A stretch of 33,550 nt of DNA from Woeseiaceae bacterium (GTDB taxonomy: Bacteria > Pseudomonadota > Gammaproteobacteria > Steroidobacterales > Woeseiaceae), in NCBI GenBank assembly GCA_030066075.1, contig JASJCH010000010.1:1-33550 (forward strand). The letters are read 5' to 3'. The translations under genes were made by a program, and so were the position numbers. Each line of letters starts with the position of its first letter. Position 1 is the first letter of the stretch. This document shows, in pieces, positions 25,142 to 33,550 of this stretch. Under the pieces are notes generated by a model. That model saw only the letters and a list, made by a program, of their open reading frames with translations. It was not told where the DNA came from and did no database searches.

Positions 25142-26083
25142 ATGGAACCTATGGCCAGCAAAGACCCGAACAAGCCGGAATCACAGTATGTTGCGCGCTC
25201 GGAAGAGCTCGTCGATCGCTTCCTTGATGCAATCTGGATGGAGCGTGGACTCTCGCAGAACACGTTGGGCGCCTACCGTGCGGACCTGATGACCCTGGGA
25301 CGCGGGCTGGCCGAGCACGAAAAGTCCATCGACGAGGCCGAGAAGTCGGATCTGCTCGATTTTATCGCGGGACGCGTCGAAGGCGGCGCCAAGCCGCGTT
25401 CCACGGCGCGTCAGCTCTCGAGCTTCCGCCGTTTTTTCCGTTACATCATGCGCGAAGGCATGCGTGATTCCGACCCGACCGCGGACATCGAGATGCCGCG
25501 TATCGGCCGTTCGCTGCCCAAAACACTGACCGAAGAGGAAGTCGATGCGCTGCTCAATGCGCCGAACACCGACGAGCCGCTGGGTCACCGCGATCGCGCC
25601 ATGCTCGAACTGCTGTATGCCACGGGCCTGCGCGTTTCGGAGCTGATCAACCTCAAGCAGTCGCAGATCAACTTCAACCAGGGCGTGCTGCGGATCGTCG
25701 GCAAAGGCGACCGCGAACGCCTGATTCCGCTGGGCGAGGAGTCACAGCGCTGGCTGCGCGATTTCATCGACGGGCCGCGCATGGAAATCCTGCTCGAGCG
25801 CCAGACCGACTACCTGTTCCCGACTCGCCGCGGCGATCGCATGACGCGGCAGGCCTTCTGGCACATCATCAAGCGTTATGCCGAGAAGGCAGGCGTGCGC
25901 AAAAAGCTGTCGCCGCACAGCCTGCGCCATGCATTCGCGACGCACCTGCTCAACAGGGGCGCAGATCTGCGGGTGGTCCAGCTCCTGCTCGGCCACAGCG
26001 ACCTCAGCACGACCCAGATCTACACGCACGTGGCTCGCGAACGCCTCAAGGACCTGCACGGCGACCACCATCCACGCGGTTAG
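25142..26083 (+). CDS. xerD: Site-specific tyrosine recombinase XerD
   Basis: XerD works with XerC at dif to resolve chromosome dimers. From the ATG at 25142 the protein has 313 residues, close to the usual 300. An N-terminal SAM-like domain (VDRFLDAIWMERGLSQNTLGAY) precedes the catalytic domain, whose active-site residues are all visible: Arg164 (ATGLRVSEL), Lys188 (VGKGDRERLIPL), His259 and Arg262 (HSLRHAFATHLL), His285 (LLGHSDLSTTQIY) and the nucleophile Tyr294. No start has a convincing ribosome site. ATGs at 25109 and 25151 are alternatives, and the open frame extends to 25031. dsbC follows, a gene order common in Gammaproteobacteria, which supports XerD over a phage integrase. Confidence 0.94.
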   Translation: MEPMASKDPNKPESQYVARSEELVDRFLDAIWMERGLSQNTLGAYRADLMTLGRGLAEHEKSIDEAEKSDLLDFIAGRVEGGAKPRSTARQLSSFRRFFRYIMREGMRDSDPTADIEMPRIGRSLPKTLTEEEVDALLNAPNTDEPLGHRDRAMLELLYATGLRVSELINLKQSQINFNQGVLRIVGKGDRERLIPLGEESQRWLRDFIDGPRMEILLERQTDYLFPTRRGDRMTRQAFWHIIKRYAEKAGVRKKLSPHSLRHAFATHLLNRGADLRVVQLLLGHSDLSTTQIYTHVARERLKDLHGDHHPRG

Positions 26084-26180
26084 CTTTGTTACACTCTGCG
26101 CGCCGGGGAACTGGCGGGGCCCACACGGGTCCGAGTAGCGGGGCGCTGTTGCCTCGCAGATTCACACGAAGAGCCGCACG

Positions 26181-26909
26181 ATGCCCAAGATCAGCCTTGT
26201 TATTGCAGCAATTGCGATGCTGTCAGCCGCGTATTTCGCGCACGCCGACGACGCGGAGCTCGAGAACGTACGCCAGAAGGTTGGCGAGATGTTCGACCTG
26301 ATCGATCCCGAAGACGTCAGCGCGAGCCCGGTCGAAGGCTGGTACACGATCCACAAAGGATCGATCGTCGTGTACATCTCGGCGGACGGCCGCTACCTGT
26401 TGCAGGGCGACCTGATCGACCTCGACCTGCAGGAAAACCTCAGCGAAAACGTGCGCAACGACTCTCGCCGCGACCTGATGGCCGGCGTGAGCGACGAGCA
26501 GGCCATCGTCTTCTCGCCCGAGGAGGTCAAGTTCTCGGTCGATATCTTCACCGACGTCGACTGCACGTATTGCCGGCGACTGCACGCCCAGATCGACCAG
26601 TACCTCGCGCACGGCATCGAGGTTCGCTACCTGATGTACCCGCGCAACGGCCCGGCATCGCCCGCCTGGACGACGGCCGAACAGGTCTGGTGCGCGTCGG
26701 ACCGGCAGAACGCCCTGACGCTCGCAAAGCTCGGCGAGGCGTTCCCGACCAACGAATGCGACGCGTCGATGGTCCAGAACCACTACATCATTGGTCGTGA
26801 CGCCGGCCTGAGCGGCACCCCGGCTATCGTCCTTGATGACGGCACCCTGATAGGCGGCTACATCACGCCCGACCAGCTGCACGGTATGCTGCAGCAGAAG
26901 TTCCAGTAA
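26181..26909 (+). CDS. dsbC: Periplasmic disulfide isomerase DsbC
   Basis: This 242-residue periplasmic protein reshuffles wrong disulfide bonds. The signal peptide ends near residue 22 (AYFAHA before DDAE). An N-terminal dimerisation domain (about 25-85) includes GWYTIHKGSIVVYISADGRY. The thioredoxin domain has the active site Cys128-Thr-Tyr-Cys131 in FTDVDCTYCRRLH and the cis-proline in SGTPAIV (Pro214). A second cysteine pair (WCASD and NECDAS) matches the structural disulfide of DsbC. The ATG at 26181 has only a weak GAAGAG ribosome site. It lies 97 bases after xerD and may be cotranscribed. Confidence 0.94.
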   Translation: MPKISLVIAAIAMLSAAYFAHADDAELENVRQKVGEMFDLIDPEDVSASPVEGWYTIHKGSIVVYISADGRYLLQGDLIDLDLQENLSENVRNDSRRDLMAGVSDEQAIVFSPEEVKFSVDIFTDVDCTYCRRLHAQIDQYLAHGIEVRYLMYPRNGPASPAWTTAEQVWCASDRQNALTLAKLGEAFPTNECDASMVQNHYIIGRDAGLSGTPAIVLDDGTLIGGYITPDQLHGMLQQKFQ

Positions 26910-26951
26910 CCCGGCCTTCCTGACGACCGGCGGACGGCTGCGACCGATCTG

Positions 26952-27494
26952 TCATCGCAACCACAATGCCGTGAGAAGGCCCAGGAACAGGCATGATTCG
27001 GCGATGCGCTGAATAGCTCCTCGCACTGGGCTCTCGAATGACACGAGAATCGCCGAAGCAGCAACGACGAAGCCCAAAACGCGAAAGGCCGGTCCCGAGG
27101 TTTCTGCAATCCAGAACAGCGAGAGCGCTCCGCCCAGGTACTCGATCGCTCCGCCTAAATTATGAACCGCCTGCCTGGACGAACCTATCATCGGTGAGCC
27201 CGGATCGGACGGGAATATCGCGCCGACTCCGTACCCGATAGCAATCGAGAGTGCGAGTGCGGCAATTGGTGGGTTAGTGGGGCCTACGAGTAAAGCCACG
27301 ATGCCCAGCATAATTGCAACGGGCAAGAACACACCAAAGGACACGCTTGCCGTGTATTCGGAACCGAATTCTGCAAGCTCGCTGATCGTGTTTCTAAAAT
27401 GACTGTAGGCTGGTCTGCGACTTGCGGCGACTACTACTGCAATACCCAGGTAGACAGGGGCGATAAGCGAGAGAACTACAGCAGCCTCAATCAA
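26952..27494 (-). CDS. DUF998-family integral membrane protein
   Basis: This 180-residue hydrophobic protein has about six membrane segments and the DUF998 marks: FRNTISELAEFGSEYT in the first loop, GAIFPSDPG, and a VHNLGGAIEYLGG stretch. The function of the family is not known. I start at TTG 27494, which follows a GGAGG ribosome site by four bases; the open frame extends upstream to 27701 but that part overlaps the Nudix gene and is not membrane-like. Base composition is lower than in the neighbours (31 of 60 bases G+C at 27301-27360 against 46 of 60 at 26641-26700), so it may be a recent arrival. It lies 65 bases after the Nudix gene and converges on dsbC. Confidence 0.72.
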   Translation of the reverse strand: MIEAAVVLSLIAPVYLGIAVVVAASRRPAYSHFRNTISELAEFGSEYTASVSFGVFLPVAIMLGIVALLVGPTNPPIAALALSIAIGYGVGAIFPSDPGSPMIGSSRQAVHNLGGAIEYLGGALSLFWIAETSGPAFRVLGFVVAASAILVSFESPVRGAIQRIAESCLFLGLLTALWLR

Positions 27495-27498
27495 AGGG

Positions 27499-27503
27499 CC
27501 TCC
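27499..27503 (-). promoter_or_regulatory. Ribosome binding site deciding a TTG start
   Basis: GGAGG on the minus strand sits four bases before TTG 27494. No ATG lies nearby at the right place, and the membrane protein begins directly after this codon, so this site is the main reason for the TTG start call. Confidence 0.55.
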
Positions 27504-27559
27504 GTAGCGCGCTTGAAAACAGGCTGGCCAACGTCCACAAAGGGTCGCGACCTGGCATT

Positions 27560-28093
27560 CTAAGACCTGGCCCGGCGCAACTCGTGAACGTGCGTGACGT
27601 TGTTCTGGCCGCGGTCCTCGAAATACTTCTCTAGCGCATAGCGCCCGCTGTGAAACGCGATTTCGTCCCAGGGAATCTCGTCCTCGGCAAACATGCGGCA
27701 CTCGAGGCTCTCGGCGCCGGGGCTGAAGTCACTGATGAGTTTCGCCGTATAAAAGAAGTGCACCTGGCCTGCGTCGATCACGTCGACCACGGCAAACAGG
27801 TGGCCAACCTCGACCTCGGCGCAGGCCTCTTCCCGGGTCTCCCGGGCGGCCCCGTCGACCGTGGACTCGCCGAGCTCCATGAACCCTGCGGGTACGGTCC
27901 ACTTGCCGTAGCGCGGCTCGATGGCGCGTTTGCACAGCAGGATCTTGCCGTCTCGTTCGGGCACGCAACCGACAACGGGAATCGGATTCTGGTAGTGGAT
28001 ATGACCGCATGAATCACAGATCCAGCGCTCGTGCGTATCACTCTCAGGCATCTTCCAGGAGACGGTCTGGCCGCAGACGGAACAGTATTTCAT
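27560..28093 (-). CDS. Nudix hydrolase with N-terminal zinc ribbon
   Basis: A 177-residue cytosolic pyrophosphohydrolase. A zinc ribbon is formed by Cys4, Cys7, Cys26 and Cys29 (YCSVCG and CDSCG). The Nudix box starts at Gly70 and matches G-x5-E-x7-R-E-x2-E-E (GFMELGES, then AARETREEAC) with Arg84, Glu85, Glu88 and Glu89 intact; the usual Gly near its end is Cys91. Zinc-ribbon Nudix proteins include NADH pyrophosphatase NudC, but this one is shorter and lacks the NudC tail, so the substrate (NADH, ADP-ribose or other) is open. The ATG at 28093 is 24 bases after the tRNA-Leu 3' end, and an upstream in-frame extension would read through the tRNA. Confidence 0.9.
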   Translation of the reverse strand: MKYCSVCGQTVSWKMPESDTHERWICDSCGHIHYQNPIPVVGCVPERDGKILLCKRAIEPRYGKWTVPAGFMELGESTVDGAARETREEACAEVEVGHLFAVVDVIDAGQVHFFYTAKLISDFSPGAESLECRMFAEDEIPWDEIAFHSGRYALEKYFEDRGQNNVTHVHELRRARS

Positions 28094-28117
28094 CGTGAAG
28101 GTCTTCGCATGTAGGCG

Positions 28118-28204
28118 TGGTGCCGGAGGAGGGAATCGAACCCTCACTTCCTTTCGGAAACCGGATTTTGAATCCGGCGCGTCTACCAGTTCCGCCACCC
28201 CGGC
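28118..28204 (-). tRNA. tRNA-Leu (anticodon CAA)
   Basis: An 87-base tRNA with every arm visible on the minus strand. The acceptor GCCGGGG pairs with CTCCGGC (one G-U pair), the D-stem is GCG/CGC, and the anticodon stem CCGGA/TCCGG holds the loop TTCAAAA with anticodon CAA. The long variable arm is TTCC-GAAA-GGAA, and the T-arm is GAGGG-TTCGATT-CCCTC. Discriminator A and an encoded CCA complete the 3' end. The long variable arm and discriminator A are leucine features. It reads UUG codons. The Nudix gene starts 24 bases downstream. Confidence 0.97.
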
Positions 28205-28215
28205 ACGGGGAGGGA

Positions 28216-28221
28216 AGTATA
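28216..28221 (-). promoter_or_regulatory. -10 element of the tRNA-Leu gene
   Basis: TATACT on the minus strand matches five of six consensus bases and would place transcription start about five bases before the tRNA 5' end. The stretch between is GC-rich (CCCTCCCCG), the discriminator type seen at stringently controlled stable-RNA promoters. No good -35 is visible. Confidence 0.5.
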
Positions 28222-28294
28222 TGCATGACAAGGCCTTGCCGCCAGCGTCCGAATTCGTTTTCGCGGCTGCGACCCTTTTTCGGCGCAGGGCATC

Positions 28295-28300
28295 TAATAT
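28295..28300 (+). promoter_or_regulatory. Possible -10 element just before the sigma factor gene
   Basis: TAATAT lies only eight bases before the ATG of the sigma factor gene. If used, the mRNA would start at or next to the start codon. No matching -35 is visible, so the call is weak. Confidence 0.28.
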
Positions 28301-28308
28301 TCCGGACT

Positions 28309-28908
28309 ATGAGCAAGTTTGCTGACATCCGGATCGACCCGGCGATCGTGAAGCGAGCCGCTCGCGGCGATGCGCGAGCACACGAGATCATCTACCGCGC
28401 GTTTGCCGGGCCCGTGTACTCGCTGTGCCTGCGCTTCACCCGGGTGCCGGCGCAGGCCGAGGACCTGGTGCAGGAGACGTTCATCGAGATCATGCGCTCG
28501 ATCGCCAAATTCCGGGGCGAGGCAGCGCTCGGCAGCTGGATACGTCGAATCGCGGTGTCGAAGGCGCTCATGCACTTGCGCTCGGCCTGGACGGCGCGCG
28601 GCCAGGCGCTGGCCGACGACTGGCACGAGGTCACCGCGGCGGACGCCGGTAGCCAGGGAGTCCCGGCGCAGCCGGACGTCGCCCTCGACCTCGACTCGGC
28701 CCTGGCAAGCTTGTCGTCAACCAGTCGTGCCGTGGTATGGCTGCACGATGTGGAAGGATTTACGCACAAGGAAATTGCCGAGCTGATGGGCAAGACAGAG
28801 AGTTTTTCAAAGTCGCAGCTCTCGCGGGCTTACCAGCGATTACGACCATTGCTGACGGTTCCCGAGGAAGAAGTCGGCGGCGAAAACGCAGCGCTGAGAG
28901 GTTGCTGA
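28309..28908 (+). CDS. ECF-type RNA polymerase sigma factor
   Basis: A 199-residue alternative sigma factor with only regions 2 and 4. Region 2 covers about residues 14-95, with AEDLVQETFIEIMRSIAKFRG and the DNA-contacting LGSWIRRIAVSKALMHLR. Region 4 covers about 128-182, with the helix-turn-helix GFTHKEIAELMGKTESFSKS followed by QLSRAYQRLR. I use ATG 28309, since the in-frame extension upstream runs opposite the tRNA. No ribosome site precedes it. It is followed at two bases by a single-span membrane protein that is probably its anti-sigma factor, then by a periplasmic PDZ protein. The regulon and signal are unknown. Confidence 0.9.
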   Translation: MSKFADIRIDPAIVKRAARGDARAHEIIYRAFAGPVYSLCLRFTRVPAQAEDLVQETFIEIMRSIAKFRGEAALGSWIRRIAVSKALMHLRSAWTARGQALADDWHEVTAADAGSQGVPAQPDVALDLDSALASLSSTSRAVVWLHDVEGFTHKEIAELMGKTESFSKSQLSRAYQRLRPLLTVPEEEVGGENAALRGC

Positions 28909-28910
28909 CA

Positions 28911-29495
28911 ATGTCGAAAGACAAGAAGGACAAAGAGATGATTTGTGGATTGACCGCGGACCAGCGCGACCTGCTCCAGCAGGAGCTCAGGGACTTGCCG
29001 GAGGTGATGCCTCCGCGAGACGTGTGGTTACGCATACGCGAGCAGGCCGAGGCCGAAGGGCTGATCCGGCAGGGCAAGATGCGCCGGCCGCTAACGTGGA
29101 ACGGCGGGCTCGGGCTCGCAGCGGCAGCCGCGCTGGTTGCGATCATGGTGCCGCTGCTCATCAGCGAGCCGCAGCCGACCGGCGTCACCGAGCCGCCCGT
29201 GACCCAGGCGACCAGCCAGCCGCAGGTTTCGGCGCTGCAGGCGCTCATGGTCGAGTCCCGCCAGCTCGAGAGCGACCTGCGCGCGATGCCCGAGGAGCCG
29301 CGGGTGCGCCAGGCAGGCACGGTCGCAACGATTTCTGAAATCGAGGACCGCATTGCGGCGATCGATTACCAGCTGAACGACCCGTCAATCCAGATGACGG
29401 ACGAGGACAAGGAAATTTTCTGGCGCGAACGCGTCAGGCTAATGAAACTGCTCGTCGGGTTGCGCTATGCGCAGGCGCAACGCACGGGCTTCTGA
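28911..29495 (+). CDS. Probable anti-sigma factor, single-span membrane protein
   Basis: This 194-residue protein is not recognised by strong motifs. Its N-terminal cytosolic part (about 1-60) includes LRDLPEVMPPRDVWLRIREQ, the kind of short helical region seen in anti-sigma domains, but there is no zinc HxxxCxxC motif. One transmembrane segment lies at about 65-84 (GLGLAAAAALVAIMVPLL). The periplasmic part is helical and charged, with LMVESRQLESDLRAM and ISEIEDRIAAIDYQL. The start ATG 28911 is two bases after the sigma factor stop, with an AGAGG ribosome site inside the sigma gene. Position and topology support the anti-sigma role; it remains inference. Confidence 0.72.
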   Translation: MSKDKKDKEMICGLTADQRDLLQQELRDLPEVMPPRDVWLRIREQAEAEGLIRQGKMRRPLTWNGGLGLAAAAALVAIMVPLLISEPQPTGVTEPPVTQATSQPQVSALQALMVESRQLESDLRAMPEEPRVRQAGTVATISEIEDRIAAIDYQLNDPSIQMTDEDKEIFWRERVRLMKLLVGLRYAQAQRTGF

Positions 29496-29513
29496 GCAAC
29501 ACAGGAGAACCTG

Positions 29514-30548
29514 ATGAAGACCCTTAAGATTCTAGTTCCTGCCGCAGCATTCCTGCTGCTCGCCGGGCAGGCCGCTGCGCAAAGCCAGGAAGAAGCTGAG
29601 CGGAAGGAAGCGGCGGCTGCCGCCGAGGTGGCTACGGCCAAGGCCCGCGAGGCGGAGATCGACAAGAAACTCGAAGAAGCCGAACGGCGCATGGCCGAGG
29701 CCGCCCGCACGATCGCGGAGCTGACGTCCGAGCGACTGCCGCAACTGCGGGAGTTCGAGAAGCAATTCGAGTTCATCACTGACGAGCGCCCGCGCCTGGG
29801 TGTCAATATTGGTGAGAACCGCGACGGCGAGCCCGTCGAAGGCGTGCAGATTGTCGGGGTTACGCCGGGCAGCGCTGCCGACGATGCGGGCCTGCGGTCA
29901 GGCGACATCATTACCGCGATCAATGGCGAGCCGATGAGCGCCGACAATTCGCGCGAGGCAAACCGCCGGGTGCTGGACTTCATGGCGGGTGTCGAAGAAG
30001 GGGACATTCTCGAGGTGGAATACCTGCGCGACGGCAAGGTCGGTTCGGTCGAGGTCGAGCCGCGACCGGTCGAGATGCATGCCTACGCATTCAGTGCCCC
30101 ACGGAGTTACCGGCTGCCGGAGATTCATGTCGCACCCGAGATCGCGGAAAAGCACAGCCAGAACTTCCGTTTCGCCTGGCCGGGCAACGTCTGGGCAGAC
30201 ATGGAACTGGTCGAACTGAACGAGGGCCTCGGCAAGTACTTTGGCGCCGATTCGGGTGTGCTGGTTGTCAGCGCGCCGGAGGCTGACGCGCTGCAGCTCG
30301 AAGACGGTGATGTGATTCTCAGCATCGATGGCCGTGAGCCGACGTCGGTGCGACACGCGCTGCGCATCCTCGGTTCCTACCAGGCCGGCGAGAACCTGGA
30401 GATAGGCATCATGCGTGACAAGCGCAAGCGCACCCTGAAGATCGAGGTGCCTGATGGCCGCAGCAGCGAGTTGCTCGAATGGGAGCCGGGTCCGCACCCG
30501 GCCGCCGCCCCGCAACCGGCATTGAAAGCGCGCAAGGAACGATCCTGA
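29514..30548 (+). CDS. Periplasmic coiled-coil protein with two PDZ domains, no protease
   Basis: This 344-residue exported protein has a signal peptide at 1-22 (cleavage after QAAA). A charged coiled coil follows at about 25-75, rich in Ala, Glu and Lys. PDZ 1 is at about 93-182 (RPRLGVNIG, GVTPGSAADDAGLRSGDII) and PDZ 2 at about 228-312 (GVLVVSAPEADALQLEDGD). No serine-protease triad or HtrA domain is present, so it should bind unfolded or C-terminal peptides without cutting. It lies 18 bases after the probable anti-sigma gene and ends at a clear terminator. It could sense envelope stress for the sigma/anti-sigma pair; this is inference. Confidence 0.82.
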   Translation: MKTLKILVPAAAFLLLAGQAAAQSQEEAERKEAAAAAEVATAKAREAEIDKKLEEAERRMAEAARTIAELTSERLPQLREFEKQFEFITDERPRLGVNIGENRDGEPVEGVQIVGVTPGSAADDAGLRSGDIITAINGEPMSADNSREANRRVLDFMAGVEEGDILEVEYLRDGKVGSVEVEPRPVEMHAYAFSAPRSYRLPEIHVAPEIAEKHSQNFRFAWPGNVWADMELVELNEGLGKYFGADSGVLVVSAPEADALQLEDGDVILSIDGREPTSVRHALRILGSYQAGENLEIGIMRDKRKRTLKIEVPDGRSSELLEWEPGPHPAAAPQPALKARKERS

Positions 30549-30576
30549 TCGCGCGCCACCCCGGGTGGCGTCACAT

Positions 30577-30609
30577 GGGGCCAGCACCGGTGTCGGCGCT
30601 GGCCCTTTT
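30577..30609 (+). terminator. Rho-independent terminator after the sigma/anti-sigma/PDZ operon
   Basis: An 8-base stem GGGCCAGC/GCTGGCCC with a further CCG/CGG inside is followed directly by TTTT. A second, smaller hairpin (GCCACC-CCG-GGTGGC, 30555-30569) lies just before it. This cleanly separates the stress operon from queA. Confidence 0.8.
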
Positions 30610-30638
30610 CATTGGGCGCTTTGCTACCATGCGCGCCG

Positions 30639-32770
<2,132 letters not shown>

Positions 32771-32778
32771 CGCCCCTT

Positions 32779-32806
32779 ATGCGAATCCGGACCTTGGGAT
32801 TCGCAT
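32779..32806 (+). terminator. Perfect 10-bp hairpin after tgt (possible terminator or leader structure)
   Basis: ATGCGAATCC and GGATTCGCAT form a perfect ten-base stem around an eight-base loop. It starts eight bases after the tgt stop. The downstream sequence (TCCTGCCCTTATCT) is pyrimidine-rich but has no T-run, so it may terminate weakly, stabilise the queA-tgt mRNA or lie ahead of a yajC promoter. Confidence 0.45.
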
Positions 32807-32897
32807 TCCTGCCCTTATCTCAAACGCTCTGTGCCATAATACCGCGCTAATTTTTCCGGGGGTGCCCGGACCACTCGCAACAAACAACAAGAGACTC

Positions 32898-33224
32898 ATG
32901 GACTTTCTAATTCAAAGCGCATACGCGCAGGGTGCTGCCCCGCAAGGCGGCGGCTTCAGCCCCATCCTGATCATGGTCGCTTTCATCGCGCTGATGTACT
33001 TCATGATGATTCGGCCGCAGCAGAAGCGCCAGAAGGAACACGCCAATCTCGTCGCCAGCCTCAAGGTCGGTGACGAAGTCCTGACCACTGGCGGCATCCT
33101 CGGTATCATCACGGGCATCTCGGATCACTACGCGATCGTGAAGGTGGCCGACGACACCGAGATCAAGATCCAGAAATCGAGCGTCGCGTCCGTAGTGCCC
33201 AAAGACACCTTCGAAAATGCGTAG
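32898..33224 (+). CDS. yajC: Preprotein translocase subunit YajC
   Basis: This small membrane protein associates with SecDF and the SecYEG translocon. The 108-residue protein has one transmembrane helix at about 20-37 (FSPILIMVAFIALMYFMM) followed by the signature IRPQQKRQKEH, then a cytosolic domain with VGDEVLTTGGILGIITGI. The ATG 32898 is preferred over an in-frame ATG at 32862 because MDFLIQSAYAQ is the family N-terminus. A CATAAT hexamer at 32835-32840 could be a -10 for its own promoter. secD follows 58 bases downstream. Confidence 0.96.
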   Translation: MDFLIQSAYAQGAAPQGGGFSPILIMVAFIALMYFMMIRPQQKRQKEHANLVASLKVGDEVLTTGGILGIITGISDHYAIVKVADDTEIKIQKSSVASVVPKDTFENA

Positions 33225-33282
33225 CAGTTCCTGCAACGCTAGCTACCGTCACGTTCGTTAAACAAAGCCAGGGTCTGAAACA

Positions 33283-33550
33283 ATGAACAGATACCCAGCT
33301 TGGCTAAACACGCTCGTCATCCTCGTGGTGCTGACGGGCATCCTGTTCGCGTTGCCGAATATCTACGGCAGCGCGCCCGCGGTCCAGCTGGCCGATGCCG
33401 ATGGCGGCGCAGTGACCCAGCAAAAGCTGGATGACTTCGTGCGCACGCTCGAGGGTGAGGGCATCACGCCCGAGGCTTATTACCTCAAAGATGATCGGGC
33501 GGTCATCCGGTTCCTGAACGAGGAAGACCAGCAGCGCGCCGCCGAGCGGC
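33283..33550 (+). CDS. secD: Protein translocase subunit SecD, N-terminal part (cut by window edge)
   Basis: The first 89 residues of SecD are visible before the right edge. MNRYPAWLNTLVILVVLTG begins the first transmembrane helix, followed by FALPNIYGSAPAVQL, the usual start of the first periplasmic region. SecD with SecF uses the proton gradient to pull secreted proteins across the inner membrane. The gene order yajC-secD after queA-tgt is standard for Gammaproteobacteria. Confidence 0.95.
   Translation, partial: MNRYPAWLNTLVILVVLTGILFALPNIYGSAPAVQLADADGGAVTQQKLDDFVRTLEGEGITPEAYYLKDDRAVIRFLNEEDQQRAAER

Noticed and set aside
25142-26083. Reading the tyrosine recombinase as a phage or island integrase, since a tRNA lies 2 kb away.
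   Set aside because: Sequence, size and the following dsbC fit chromosomal XerD, and no repeated tRNA end or mobile genes are seen.
28094-28231. Longer Nudix N-terminus reading upstream from 28231.
   Set aside because: The extension translates the tRNA-Leu gene; the protein family begins at the zinc ribbon at 28093.

Overview
The window looks like a chromosomal segment of a GC-rich, aerobic, respiring gammaproteobacterium. The main support is conserved gene order: queA-tgt-yajC-secD, xerD-dsbC, gpmA next to a gamma-carbonic anhydrase, and ZapE. An uncultured marine lineage such as the Woeseiaceae is possible, but that placement is a guess. I see no phage, insertion sequence, CRISPR array or integrated element. 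Apart from the two genes cut by the window edges, every gene reads as intact. No stretch over 300 bases lacks a gene.

Region by region. (1) 1-2702, minus strand: three tightly spaced acyl-CoA dehydrogenase genes, the first truncated by the window edge. (2) 2801-6105: a molybdenum cofactor locus, moaA-moaC-mobA-moaD-moaE on plus with abutting or overlapping ends, facing a MocA-type cytidylyltransferase. (3) 6180-12827: lipid and acid catabolism, with a MaoC-type hydratase, a TonB-dependent receptor on minus, and a divergent operon of AlkK-like acyl-CoA ligase, a short-chain dehydrogenase that has lost its catalytic residues, and thioesterase II. (4) 12828-20540, minus: zapE, a MarR regulator, a very large NAD-glutamate dehydrogenase, gpmA and a gamma-carbonic anhydrase, in one direction with short gaps. 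(5) 20613-24986: ETF-ubiquinone oxidoreductase on plus, facing an HSD10-like dehydrogenase, thiolase and PlsC-type acyltransferase on minus. (6) 25142-26909: xerD and dsbC. (7) 26952-28204, minus: a low-GC DUF998 membrane protein, a zinc-ribbon Nudix hydrolase and tRNA-Leu(CAA). (8) 28309-30548: an ECF sigma factor, a probable anti-sigma factor and a periplasmic two-PDZ protein, closed by a clear terminator. (9) 30639-33550: queA, tgt, yajC and the start of secD.

The common theme is beta-oxidation of fatty or other hydrophobic acids. A ligase, dehydrogenases, hydratase, hydroxyacyl-CoA dehydrogenase, thiolase, thioesterase and the ETF-QO that carries acyl-CoA dehydrogenase electrons to quinone are spread over several operons. 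A TonB receptor may take up the substrate. The most unusual items are the catalytically empty short-chain dehydrogenase, the sigma/anti-sigma/PDZ trio, and two CRP-like palindromes between plsC and xerD.
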